Assembly: GCF_900142995.1 (NCBI RefSeq)
Contig: NZ_FRCR01000012.1
Coordinates: forward strand, 1-64,000
Length of the DNA stretch: 64,000 bases
Origin: Caldanaerovirga acetigignens
GTDB lineage: Bacteria; Bacillota; Thermosediminibacteria; Thermosediminibacterales; Thermosediminibacteraceae
Direction of reading: 5' to 3'
The notes under the pieces are model-generated. The model did no database searches, was not told the DNA's origin, and saw only the letters and a list, made by a program, of their open reading frames with translations. This document shows, piece by piece, positions 51,531-60,432 of the stretch. Both the position numbers and the translations under genes were made by a program. Position 1 is the first letter of the stretch; the number at the start of each line of letters is the position of its first letter.

Positions 51531-51782
51531 TCATCTATCAGGGCTGCATAAGCTCCCCATTAACTTCTTAATTAATTTTACAGCGTATTCATTTTTTACT
51601 TTTTGAACTTTTATAAAGTCGCTTGCCTTTATACGCTTTACTTCATCAAGCTCTTCTTTTAAAGTTATTTCTTTATAAACCTCTTGAGGAACAATGATTT
51701 CGCTAAAAATTGCTTTCATGATACTTAATTGATTTATTTTAGCCAATGCAATGATAGGCGTAGCATTGCTTATGGCGATCAT
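51531..51782 (-). CDS. DUF3368 PIN-like toxin, truncated
   Basis: 83 residues: MIAISNATPIIALAKINQLS (the PIN start with Asp replaced by Asn and a second conserved region) and IIVPQEVYKEIT. DUF3368 proteins are about 150 residues; the C-terminal half with the last acidic residues is gone and the frame ends in unrelated sequence (GSLCSPDR). It overlaps the UPF0175 gene by four bases, which is the normal pairing of these two families. Probably inactive. Confidence 0.75.
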   Translation of the reverse strand: MIAISNATPIIALAKINQLSIMKAIFSEIIVPQEVYKEITLKEELDEVKRIKASDFIKVQKVKNEYAVKLIKKLMGSLCSPDR

Positions 51783-52063
51783 TGGTTTATGCCTCCACCG
51801 GATTCCCTAATTTGCTCCAGTTCTTTTAAAACTTCTTCTACATCTTGGTCAAAATAAGGTATTCCTAATTTCCCAAGATCAGTTATAAAAGTGACTTTAT
51901 CTATTCCTAGTAATTCCGCACCTTTGCCAAAAGATATTTTTTCTTCTTTCACCAGGTTATAAACCATAAGCTCTCTTATTTTCTTCTGAAAGTCCTTGTC
52001 TTTAGAGTTAATATATTTTAGCACTTCTTTAGGAACTTCTATCTCTATTCTGGCAAGGCCCAT
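51779..52063 (-). CDS. UPF0175 antitoxin-type protein
   Basis: 94 residues from the ATG at 52063 (GGAGGTG upstream). An N-terminal strand-helix (ARIEIEVPKEVLKYI) and the helix-turn-helix VYNLVKEEKISFGKGAELLGIDKVTF. UPF0175 proteins sit next to DUF3368 PIN-like toxins and probably bind their own promoter and the toxin. Intact, although the toxin partner is truncated. Confidence 0.8.
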   Translation of the reverse strand: MGLARIEIEVPKEVLKYINSKDKDFQKKIRELMVYNLVKEEKISFGKGAELLGIDKVTFITDLGKLGIPYFDQDVEEVLKELEQIRESGGGINQ

Positions 52064-52107
52064 AATATTCACCTCCAATACCAATTTTCCTTTCTCCTTC
52101 AATAGAT

Positions 52108-52323
52108 TTATCCGACCTGCACATACGTTACCAAAGGCAATTCGTCGCTTTTCGATTCCATACCATTTTTTTCTTCAAGGCATAGTTCTATAGCTTCTTT
52201 AATATTTTCCAAAGCTTCCTGCAAGGTATCCCCTTCCGATATACATCCATCTAAATCTGGGCAAATAGCTGTAAATCCTCCTTCCTTTTGAGGATAAAGT
52301 AATACTGTAAAAACTTTTTTCAT
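52108..52323 (-). CDS. hicB: HicB-like antitoxin
   Basis: 71 residues with a partial RNase H-like fold: FTVLLYPQKEGGFTAICPDLDGCISEGDTLQEALENIKEAIELCLEE in the HicB pattern, then SDELPLVTYVQV. No separate DNA-binding domain follows, as in the short HicB group. It neutralises HicA, which is encoded just upstream. Confidence 0.88.
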   Translation of the reverse strand: MKKVFTVLLYPQKEGGFTAICPDLDGCISEGDTLQEALENIKEAIELCLEEKNGMESKSDELPLVTYVQVG

Positions 52324-52336
52324 AAAACTTTCCTCC

Positions 52337-52561
52337 TTAGTTCTCGTCTTTTAACATTTTAACAAGTTCTTCTTTAGTTATACCTAGAGATTTTAAGATA
52401 GCCTGCAAAGTCCCTGTTTTTAATTCTTTATTATGAAAGGGAATTGTAACCGCTTTATCTCCTTTCCTTACTTTGTAATGACTTCCCTTTATTCTAACAA
52501 TTACGAAACCATTTCTACAAAGAGCATCTATTAGATCTTTCGGTTTAACGGCAAAACCCAT
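52337..52561 (-). CDS. hicA: HicA-like toxin (mRNA interferase)
   Basis: 74 residues: LIDALCRNGFVIVRIKGSHYKVRKGDK with the catalytic His of GSHYKVR, and TIPFHNKELKTGTLQAILKSLGI. This is the double-stranded RNA-binding-like HicA fold that cleaves mRNA. It is upstream of hicB by 14 bases, the standard order. AAAGGAG precedes the ATG. Confidence 0.9.
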   Translation of the reverse strand: MGFAVKPKDLIDALCRNGFVIVRIKGSHYKVRKGDKAVTIPFHNKELKTGTLQAILKSLGITKEELVKMLKDEN

Positions 52562-52629
52562 TGTTATACTCCTTTCAATTTATTATATCACAATTGATAA
52601 AATTTTCTATTACGGCTGAAACTACCTTC

Positions 52630-53028
52630 ACACACCTGACCTCCTTTCATTGCCCGGCACTCCCGACCCCCGTCCCTGCCGGGAGCCGCCTCACGGATTG
52701 GCTACCAAAGAAGGTCCCGGCCGGGCGGGAGGCAAGGGGTGCAGGGAGGGATAATTGGAGGGGACCCGGACCGCCAGGGACGGGGCGGAGGCCGTTTATG
52801 CTCACCGCGGCAAAGCGAACCCCTTGCCGCAAGCCCGCGCCGGGATGTTATAATCGCCGGGGCCGTGAGGCGAATTAATACCCGGCCAGAGGCCGGGGTT
52901 GTTGTTATTTTCTATACCGCTTTTGTATAAGGGCACTTCTGCAAGGGCGTAAGCCCCAAGCGGAGGTGCCCTAATTTTTAGCTCTGCATGGAGCCCGTTA
53001 GAGGCTCGATGCAGGGCCGGGGACTAAA
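52630..53028 (+). other. GC-rich segment with tandem strong hairpins
   Basis: No convincing gene. The base composition is far richer in G+C than the neighbours. Hairpins: GCGGCAA with TTGCCGC (about 52807-52830); CCCGGCC AGA GGCCGGG (about 52880-52897) followed by TTGTTGTTATTTT; AGGGCAC to GTGCCCT (52931-52973) with an inner GGGC-GTAA-GCCC; and GCTCTGCAT to ATGCAGGGC (52981-53018) with inner GAGCC/GGCTC. A TATAAT lies at about 52848. It may be transcribed as structured leader RNA in front of the recombinase. Confidence 0.5.
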
Positions 53029-54027
53029 ATAACTTTCGGCGAATATCTCCAAAAATGGCTTGAAGATTACTGCAAGGTCAGACACTCTCCAAACACATAC
53101 AGACGCTATTCCCAGATATTAAACCTAAGGGTTATTCCCAAATTGGGAGCCATCCCTTTAGAAAAATTGAAGCCGCTGCATTTGCAGACGTTCTATAAAG
53201 AACTCATAGAAGGCCCCAGGCTGGATGGAAAAAAAGGTCCTTTATCTCAGGCAAGCCTTGTATACCATCACAGAGTGATACATAAGGCTCTCGATACAGC
53301 AGTGAAACAGCAACTCATACCCTATAATATAGCTGATTCGGTCGAGCTTCCCAAAATTCAAAAGGAACTTATAACATACGACCCTGACGATGAAATCGAC
53401 AACACCCAGGCAGTCAAAATCCTGGACGAACAGCAGGTAAATTATATGCTGGAAAAAGCAAGAGAAACTCCCTATTATGCCCTTCTTTTTCTTGCCGTCA
53501 GGACAGGAATGAGAAGGGGTGAGCTGCTTGCACTGCGGTGGAAGGATATAGACGAAAGGCAAAAAATAATCAAGGTAAGACAGACAATAGGATATACTCC
53601 GGAAAAAGGCATATTCTTTAAAGCCCCGAAAACAAAAAACAGTAGAAGGAATATAGATGTCTCCGAAGACGCTATAAAAGTACTGAAAAACCACAGAAAG
53701 CAGCAGCACGAAAAAAAGCTGCTTCTCGGGCCAAATTACAACGACTATGACCTGGTCTTCTGCCAGGACAACGGCCTTCCCATGCATCCGGACACGATAA
53801 GCAGCTGGTTTCCCGAATTCCTTGAAAGAATCGGCCTGCCCAGGCTTAACTTCCACTGCCTGCGGCATACTCACGCCAGTTTGCTTTTGAAAGCTGGCGT
53901 GGACGTTAAGATAATATCGGAAAGGCTCGGGCACAGCAGCGTTAGGATAACTTACGATATATACTCACACCTCATGCCCGGTATGCAGAGGACAGCCGTC
54001 GAGAAACTGGAACAGCTACTAAAATAA
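53029..54027 (+). pseudogene. Tyrosine recombinase/integrase lacking its N-terminal domain
   Basis: In frame from ATA 53029: ITFGEYLQKWLEDYCKVR (core-binding domain), then the catalytic domain with RTGMRRGELLALRWKDI (Arg I), HCLRHTHASLL (His-x-x-Arg) and HSSVRITYDIYSHL (His and nucleophile Tyr). All catalytic residues are present. Relatives carry about 60 further residues (arm-binding domain) before TFGEYL; here an in-frame TAG lies just upstream and no ATG or good ribosome site precedes. A TTG at 53143 would lose half of the core-binding domain. Either pseudogene or translated from a non-standard start. Confidence 0.8.
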
Positions 54028-54052
54028 TCCCGGATTGCCGGGTTTTTTATTT
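54027..54052 (+). terminator. Terminator of the recombinase gene
   Basis: CCCGG (54030-54034) and CCGGG (54038-54042) form a short stem followed by TTTTTTATTTT, overlapping the right direct repeat. Confidence 0.6.
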
Positions 54053-54073
54053 TGGGCGGAAACTGGGCGGAAA
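54051..54073 (+). repeat. Right direct repeat (candidate attR)
   Basis: Identical 23 bases to 51242-51264; sits between the recombinase terminator and that of tRNA-Thr. Confidence 0.75.
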
Positions 54074-54078
54074 CTAAC

Positions 54079-54112
54079 CAAAAAGGCTTCTGGGATATTT
54101 CCCAGAAGCCTT
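54079..54112 (-). terminator. tRNA-Thr terminator
   Basis: AAGGCTTCTGGGA (54083-54095) pairs with TCCCAGAAGCCTT (54099-54111) and is followed on the minus strand by a TTTTTGG run. It starts nine bases after the tRNA 3' end. Confidence 0.85.
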
Positions 54113-54120
54113 ATGTTCAC

Positions 54121-54195
54121 TGGAGCTGATGGTGGGATTCGAACCCACGACCTGCGCATTACGAGTGCGCTGCTCTGCCACTGAGCTACATCAGC
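54121..54195 (-). tRNA. tRNA-Thr (anticodon CGU)
   Basis: The minus strand folds as a cloverleaf: acceptor GCTGATG/CATCAGC, D arm with AGCTCAGTGGCAGAGCA, anticodon stem GCGCA/TGCGC with loop CTCGTAA (anticodon CGT, reading ACG), T arm GTGGGTTCGAATCCCAC, discriminator T and encoded CCA. 75 bases. Confidence 0.96.
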
Positions 54196-54486
54196 CCACG
54201 CAATATATTTTACATCCTTTACTACGTATAGTCAATAAGCATTTAATTTACAATAAGACTAATAAGACCCAGTATCTCTCGATTATAATTATAGTATAAT
54301 AATTACTCAAAAATGACTCTAAAAAAATTTTTTTAACAATAAGAAGGAAGAAAGGACAATTTGTCGAAATTAATAATAAAAAGTGTTTGCTCATCTTTGA
54401 TGAGGAGGTGGTTAACGTAAATAATTTTTTTAGGTGACAGATAAATAATTGTCCGCGAAATGAACAACTAATAAAGGAGGATTCGC

Positions 54487-55875
54487 ATGACATTAGCTCA
54501 TTGGATTTATGCTTTAGGGACATTAGCGGTAGTTATCACAATGATTTTTAGGCGAAATGTCTTAATCCCGTGTATAGTCTCTACATTTTTGATTGGACTG
54601 ATTTTCACGGGCTCTCTAGTCCAAGCCGTTGTTGTGGTTTTTAAGGCAAACCTGACTGCCCTTTTCGAGCTTGGGAGCATATTCATCATTATCGGTTTAA
54701 TGATGGCTATGCTAAAGTCTCTCAGCATTACAGGCGCAGATGAACTCTTAGTTTCACCTTTGAAAAAAATGATGGTATCACCTTTCGTAAGTTATGTTGT
54801 ACTAATTTTATCAACTTACGTAATATCTCTTTTCTTCTGGCCTACGCCAGCAGTTCCATTGATAGGTACCCTCCTCGTCCCAGCAGCAATTGAAGCCGGG
54901 CTTCCTCCTATGGTTGCCGCAATGGCACTCGCACTTGCAGGGCAGGGAATGGCTTTATCGGGTGACTTTATCATTCAAGGCGCTCCAGGCCTCTCGGCAA
55001 AATCTGCCGGAATCCCTGTTTCTATGGTTACAAGCGACGTTGCAGTTCTCTCATTGATTACAGGTATTACGGCAATCATTATAGGATATGTAATGATGAG
55101 GCAAGATATTGAATCATTTGGAATAAAAGGGGCCAAACAATCTTCTTCATCCGAACCGAAACCGATTGTTCAGGTTCACACTGGTGAAAAGAAAGGTCAA
55201 AACTATGCCGCTCTTTTAGTCGCACTTTTAGTTTTGTCAATGGCTGCAGTAGTTTTTGCCATGTTCCGCTTCAACATAAGAGGGGGAGATGCTTCAGCGC
55301 TTCTAGGTGGAACAGCGGTAATGATAATGACCGTTGCTACACTACTTGTAGAAGGTATTGGAGGATTTGATAAGATAGCAGATCACCTGACCGATGGGCT
55401 TGTATTCGCCTTCAAAGTAATGGGACAAATACTTCCCATCGCAGGATTCTTCTTCCTCGGGAATCCGGAAGCAGTAGCAAAAATTTTAGGTGAAGGAGCA
55501 CCGGGATATCTATTTGATATCGGAAAAATACTAGCAAGCTATATACCCGCCAAAGGATTCTTGGCAGCTTTTGGCATGCTTATTCTGGGGATAATTACCG
55601 GATTAGATGGATCCGGCTTTTCAGGCCTGCCAATGACCGGAACGCTGGCAGGAGCCATGGCTGCCGGCAATCAATCGGTGGCATCCGCACTGGCAGCCGT
55701 AGGCCAGATGGGTGCAATATGGTCTGGCGGCGGCACCATCATTGCATGGAGCTCGCTGGTAGCCGTAGCAGGAATAGTTGGAGTGCCTGTGCTTGATTTG
55801 GCTAGAAAGAACTTCATCCCCGTAATAATAGGTATGATCGTATCTACAATAGCAGCCGTCCTGTTTTTGATGTGA
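54487..55875 (+). CDS. Secondary transporter, IT superfamily-like
   Basis: 462 residues, about 12 membrane segments with a charged loop near residue 215-235 (QSSSSEPKPIVQVHTGEKKG). VPLIGTLLVPAAIEAGLPPMVAAMALALAGQGMALSGDF and the mirrored GLDGSGFSGLPMTGTLAGAMAAGNQSVASALAAVGQMGAIW show the two inverted halves of ion-transporter-type (citrate/gluconate/NhaC-like) carriers. GGAGGA precedes the ATG. Substrate unknown. Confidence 0.7.
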   Translation: MTLAHWIYALGTLAVVITMIFRRNVLIPCIVSTFLIGLIFTGSLVQAVVVVFKANLTALFELGSIFIIIGLMMAMLKSLSITGADELLVSPLKKMMVSPFVSYVVLILSTYVISLFFWPTPAVPLIGTLLVPAAIEAGLPPMVAAMALALAGQGMALSGDFIIQGAPGLSAKSAGIPVSMVTSDVAVLSLITGITAIIIGYVMMRQDIESFGIKGAKQSSSSEPKPIVQVHTGEKKGQNYAALLVALLVLSMAAVVFAMFRFNIRGGDASALLGGTAVMIMTVATLLVEGIGGFDKIADHLTDGLVFAFKVMGQILPIAGFFFLGNPEAVAKILGEGAPGYLFDIGKILASYIPAKGFLAAFGMLILGIITGLDGSGFSGLPMTGTLAGAMAAGNQSVASALAAVGQMGAIWSGGGTIIAWSSLVAVAGIVGVPVLDLARKNFIPVIIGMIVSTIAAVLFLM

Positions 55876-55880
55876 CAATA

Positions 55881-55908
55881 AGCGGGGTATTAAAACCCCG
55901 CTTTTTAC
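55881..55908. terminator. Terminator shared by convergent genes
   Basis: AGCGGGG (55881-55887) pairs with CCCCGCT (55896-55902), followed by TTTTTAC; it overlaps the 3' end region of amj on the other strand. Confidence 0.85.
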
Positions 55909-56720
55909 TTTACTAAAAAAGTTGTTAGTAAAACGACTATTTTGGAGGCAGGTAGAAAAATCAACTGGCTCAACAACGTGCCAAAAATTTTTCCCGTAAT
56001 CAAAAGTACCACCATCGCATTTGCTTCCTGCCTTTCTCTTATACCCTGCAAAGTCTGGTCAGTAATCATTGCGGCTTGTGGGTCTACTAAAACTGCCAGC
56101 AGGATAGTAGCGGTTCCGTTTATAATCCCCGAAAGCTGGCTTGCTGTTATTCGGTAATCGGGCAGAAGTGCACCTGCATAAATTGCTGACAAAACTCCAA
56201 TAGTAGATACAGATGTAATTATCAAATTTAGGATTAAGAAAGTAGGAGGTATCTTGTCAAAGCAATATCTTTTTAATAGGCTGATCCTCGGTTTTTTAAA
56301 GCTCTCCTTTATTTTCTTAAAAGATCCACGGTACACTGCATTAGATATTAAGACCGGAACAGACCCTGCTCTCTCAAAAGCTATTATACCCCTAGAAAAA
56401 ATCTCCACAAAGCTTGGTATCATCGCCGCCCCGACAATACTGCCCACTGTAGCGGAGAATATTATCATCCTGAAGCCCTTGAGCAGCAAACTCACCTGGC
56501 CTTGAGCTATGGCCTTGTCCACCATGCTACCCAACAAGGGAGCCTGTATCATATTGGCCGTTCTTGATATCAATACTATTATGTTAAAAAGAGATAGAGC
56601 CATCGCTAGCCTTTTTGTTTTTATTCCGGCGATTCTCACGGAATAGGAAAGCGTATCTATCGCATGTATAGTTGCTGTAAAAATTATTACAGCAAATAAC
56701 CTGCCCATGTTTTCTTCCAT
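55905..56720 (-). CDS. amj: Lipid II flippase Amj
   Basis: 271 residues, six or seven membrane segments. IHAIDTLSYSVRIAGIKTKRLAMALSLFNIIVLISRTANMIQAPLLG is the conserved start of Amj (formerly YdaH/DUF2837), which substitutes for MurJ in Bacillus subtilis by flipping lipid II. The C-terminal half holds DYRITASQLSGIINGTATILLA and DPQAAMITDQ. Single gene. Confidence 0.9.
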   Translation of the reverse strand: MEENMGRLFAVIIFTATIHAIDTLSYSVRIAGIKTKRLAMALSLFNIIVLISRTANMIQAPLLGSMVDKAIAQGQVSLLLKGFRMIIFSATVGSIVGAAMIPSFVEIFSRGIIAFERAGSVPVLISNAVYRGSFKKIKESFKKPRISLLKRYCFDKIPPTFLILNLIITSVSTIGVLSAIYAGALLPDYRITASQLSGIINGTATILLAVLVDPQAAMITDQTLQGIRERQEANAMVVLLITGKIFGTLLSQLIFLPASKIVVLLTTFLVK

Positions 56721-56873
56721 ATTTTAAATTCTCCCGGCCTTTTTTTAATCAACCTCTATCTTTTACCAGCATATTATATAACTAGAAAAGAGTCAAATCA
56801 AAAAAGAATTCCTTGCAGCCCCTAATCCCAATCCAAAAGGGGCTTTATTAGTTTTATAGAAGGGGGTTTTATC

Positions 56874-57827
56874 GTGAACGACTTCAATTGCAATAAATTC
56901 CTTGAAAATAATTGGTATTATGTCTCAACAGCCCAGACTTTGAAAGCTTTGGAAATTTATGCTCGTGACATCGACTTTCTCATTCCCTTTTGGTATGGCA
57001 TAACCGATAAAGGTACATTAGTTGACCAATCTCAATTCGAAGCTTTATTAATTGCTCGTAGGAACAAACTCCCAATCATCCCAATAGTGCACAATTTTTC
57101 AAACCCCAAGATGGCCGGTCTAATCCACGAAGTTTTGACCAGCCCTAATATCAGACAAAAACTTATATTTTCAATCGAAACACTTTTGCTAACTCAAAAT
57201 TATGCAGGAGTTAACATAGATTTTGAATTTGTACCGCCTGAAGATAGGTATTACGTTAACACTTTTATGGAAGAGTTGTACCACCGGCTTTCTCCAGGGT
57301 TCAGGGTCACAATTTCCGTCCCAGCACAAGTGGAGGACAATCCCCATCATCCGTTTTCAGGAGCTTTCGATTACAACACCATTTCACGGTTTTCCGACGA
57401 GCTATACATCTTGGCGTATGACGAACACTTTAGCACCCCAGGGCCGGTAGCATCCATAGGATTTGTAAGAAGGGTTGTAGATTATGCCATAACGAAAATC
57501 CCAAGACATAAAATAAAACTTGGAATGGCCGTCTATGGCTATGACTGGGTCGAAACTGGCGGTATGCCGCGCACATTGTCTTTCCAGTCAGCAGTAAATC
57601 TTGCAAGGAAATATGGTGCTACCATAACTTATGACGATGAAGTTCAAGAATCAACCTTTACTTATATTGCCGACGGTGTAAGACACATCGTCTGGTTCGA
57701 AGATTCAAGAAGCTTTTCTGCAAAATTAGACCTTGCGATTTGCTATAACCTGGGAGGTATTGGTGTCTGGCGCCTCGGACTGGAAGATCCTGAGGTATGG
57801 GGGGTTATTCGAAAAAAGTTAGTATAA
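56874..57827 (+). CDS. GH18 glycosidase, YaaH/SleL-like, without LysM
   Basis: 317 residues from a GTG with AAGGGGG upstream. GVNIDFEFVPPEDR gives the GH18 active site with Glu118; YILAYDEHF and IKLGMAVYGYDWV and GIGVWRLGLEDPEVW complete the barrel. This subgroup hydrolyses cortex or wall muropeptides in spore formers. There is no signal peptide and no LysM domain, unlike SleL, so it may act inside the mother cell or on a different substrate. A hairpin (56817-56846) precedes the gene. Confidence 0.85.
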   Translation: MNDFNCNKFLENNWYYVSTAQTLKALEIYARDIDFLIPFWYGITDKGTLVDQSQFEALLIARRNKLPIIPIVHNFSNPKMAGLIHEVLTSPNIRQKLIFSIETLLLTQNYAGVNIDFEFVPPEDRYYVNTFMEELYHRLSPGFRVTISVPAQVEDNPHHPFSGAFDYNTISRFSDELYILAYDEHFSTPGPVASIGFVRRVVDYAITKIPRHKIKLGMAVYGYDWVETGGMPRTLSFQSAVNLARKYGATITYDDEVQESTFTYIADGVRHIVWFEDSRSFSAKLDLAICYNLGGIGVWRLGLEDPEVWGVIRKKLV

Positions 57828-57882
57828 ATTAACTTCAAATAAGAAAAATTATAATTGAAAAATACAAAAAGGAGGTATCCTG

Positions 57883-58125
57883 ATGGCTAGAATTCACTGC
57901 AGCGTTTCCAACTGCCATTACTGGAGAAATGGAAACATCTGCGACGCCTCGGAAATCATGATCACTTCCGACAAAGTAGGAGACGAAATGCCCGACAGTT
58001 TCGACGCCATGCAGGCCTCGAACGCTCCGCAGACCCCTGTCTCAACTTGCATGGAGACCTGCTGTAAAACTTTTGTGGCAGCGGGAAGCGCTGCGAAAAA
58101 CGTAGATGGGGTATACAGGAAATAG
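57883..58125 (+). CDS. DUF1540 protein
   Basis: 80 residues with HCSVSNCHYWRNGNICDASEI and a CMETCCKTF end: the Cys pattern of DUF1540, small metal-binding proteins common in Clostridia and often sporulation-related. GGAGGT precedes the ATG. Function unknown. Confidence 0.88.
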   Translation: MARIHCSVSNCHYWRNGNICDASEIMITSDKVGDEMPDSFDAMQASNAPQTPVSTCMETCCKTFVAAGSAAKNVDGVYRK

Positions 58126-58150
58126 CGCACCTGGGGGTGCGCTATTTCCT
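58122..58150. terminator. Terminator between convergent small genes
   Basis: AATAGCGCACC (58122-58132) pairs with GGTGCGCTATT (58136-58146). It overlaps the end of the DUF1540 gene and the last codons of the 51-residue gene on the other strand. Confidence 0.8.
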
Positions 58151-58297
58151 GTATATATCAACCCACATTATTTCCTTTATTAAGTCCGCATAAATTTCCG
58201 CCATATCTTTCTGGCAGAAATATTTCTTTTCGCTGTCAGTCAATTTCCTCAAAAAGTCCACAATATCCTCGCAATACAAAATATCACCTTCAATCAT
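58142..58297 (-). CDS. 51-residue unknown protein behind a lysine riboswitch
   Basis: ATG at 58297 with GGAGTG eight bases upstream, TAG at 58142. The product begins MIEGDILYCEDIVDFLRK, continues with LTDSEKKYFCQKDMAEIY and ends IKEIMWVDIYRK: acidic, helical, two Cys, no membrane segment or signal. No family is recognised. It is the only gene between the riboswitch terminator and the convergent DUF1540 gene, so it is the only candidate target of the riboswitch. It may be a lysine-related small protein, or what remains of a longer gene. Confidence 0.7.
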   Translation of the reverse strand: MIEGDILYCEDIVDFLRKLTDSEKKYFCQKDMAEIYADLIKEIMWVDIYRK

Positions 58298-58347
58298 TTT
58301 ATTCACTCCATTTCAATTTTAGAAAAGGTATAAATCACTATAATAAT

Positions 58348-58630
58348 ATGCAAAAAACGGCTGTAGTACTACCACAGCCGCTTGGGGTCAAAAGACACTA
58401 CCCTCCCTTCCCCCGGCGTGTGATAGCGCTCCACCTGAAACCCGGGCAGCTTCAGGTGACAGTACTGCATCTATTCGATGCAGTCCCAGCCCTGCAGCCC
58501 GCCGGCTGCAGGGCTTCGGCGGTGATCCCTTTCACCCGTTTCACTGACCGCCGTCTCCACGGGCTACTCTTGATGCACCGCGCCTCTACCGCACCCCTTA
58601 TCGAGATGAGGTATTTAGTTTTTAATTTAT
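58348..58630 (-). promoter_or_regulatory. Lysine riboswitch (L box) with terminator
   Basis: The minus strand contains the L-box core in order: TAGAGGCGCGG, CAAGAGTA, GTGGAGACGGCGG, GTGAAAGGG, CACCGCCGAAG, GGGCTGGGACTGCAT, CTGTCACC and GGTGGAGCGCTATC, with supporting helices (CCCTGCAGC/GCTGCAGGG, ACTGCAT/ATGCAGT, ACCTGAA/TTCAGGT). The expression platform is a terminator, CGGCTGT (58358-58364) with ACAGCCG (58374-58380), followed by six T. Lysine binding should stop transcription. Confidence 0.95.
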
Positions 58631-58637
58631 TGACTTT

Positions 58638-58666
58638 ATTTTATATTGACGAACAACAAAAGTCAA
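58638..58666 (-). promoter_or_regulatory. Promoter of the lysine riboswitch transcript
   Basis: On the minus strand TTGACT (58666-58661), 17 bases, TAAAAT (58643-58638). Its -35 lies directly after the serS terminator, so the riboswitch is a separate transcription unit. Confidence 0.8.
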
Positions 58667-58690
58667 GAAAAAAGTGCGCCTTCCGGCGCA
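58667..58690 (-). terminator. serS terminator
   Basis: On the minus strand TGCGCC GGAA GGCGCA then CTTTTTTC. It starts six bases after the serS stop. Confidence 0.85.
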
Positions 58691-58693
58691 TTT

Positions 58694-59986
<1,293 letters not shown>

Positions 59987-60006
59987 CTATTCGCATAATT
60001 CAAAAT

Positions 60007-60262
60007 AAAAAAATCCCCTACCCCTAGGGGCGAGGATTATCCCGCGGTGCCACCCTTGTTATCGCTCGATTTTTATAACGGAATTTGCCGTCACCTTCTA
60101 CCAGCCAGAGTTGGCTTTGGCCTTCGAAGGCGCTGCTTCGGGGCGGAACTCCGACTACTTCTCTGCCGGCTCGCACCTACCGCCGGCTCTCTGAAAGAGA
60201 CCGTAGCACGGCTTTCCCCTGCATCGCATTTTTACGATGTCCACTTTTCGCTAATTATTATA
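60007..60262 (-). promoter_or_regulatory. T-box leader of serS
   Basis: The minus strand carries the T-box signature AGGGTGGCACCGCGG (about 60040-60054), which pairs with uncharged tRNA CCA, followed by the terminator GGGGCGAGGATTATCC-like/CCCCTAGGGGTAGGGG region and a T run. Upstream lie the AGAGA-type stem and specifier hairpin (about 60120-60250). The serS context means the tRNA is tRNA-Ser; I did not fix the specifier codon. Confidence 0.93.
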
Positions 60263-60432
60263 TCAAACTTTGCAGAAAAATCAACTTTTACAGTTTCTAA
60301 GCCGAACTTCCGTATCACAATATGCCTAGAGTCAAGAATCTCCTATTTAAGTGTCTAAAGCTTTAGTTTCATGCTTTTTTATAGTATAATAACAGATGAT
60401 AGCAGTAAAATTTTTTTGTGGAGTGAGTACGT

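Larger units (their letters stand above)
51242..54073 (+). mobile_element. Small integrated element between 23-bp direct repeats
   Basis: Perfect 23-bp repeats at 51242-51264 and 54051-54073 bound 2.8 kb that contains a tyrosine recombinase at its right end, two toxin-antitoxin pairs, a candidate small RNA and a GC-rich structured segment. The next locus right of it is tRNA-Thr with its own terminator. The repeats are the likely attachment sites. The recombinase lacks its N-terminal domain, so the element is probably fixed. Confidence 0.65.

Noticed and set aside
52561-52878. Protein-coding gene in the GC-rich segment
   Set aside because: Frames on both strands there are Pro/Gly/Arg-rich, lack ribosome sites and follow the hairpins; high GC removes stops by chance.
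54051-54195. Integration of the small element into the tRNA-Thr 3' end
   Set aside because: The direct repeat lies on the far side of the tRNA's own terminator and shares no sequence with the tRNA, so the tRNA is a neighbour and not the attachment site.
60300-60432. Riboswitch (TPP, FMN or similar) before the ECF S component
   Set aside because: Only about 130 bases with none of the conserved cores; it looks like a simple promoter region.
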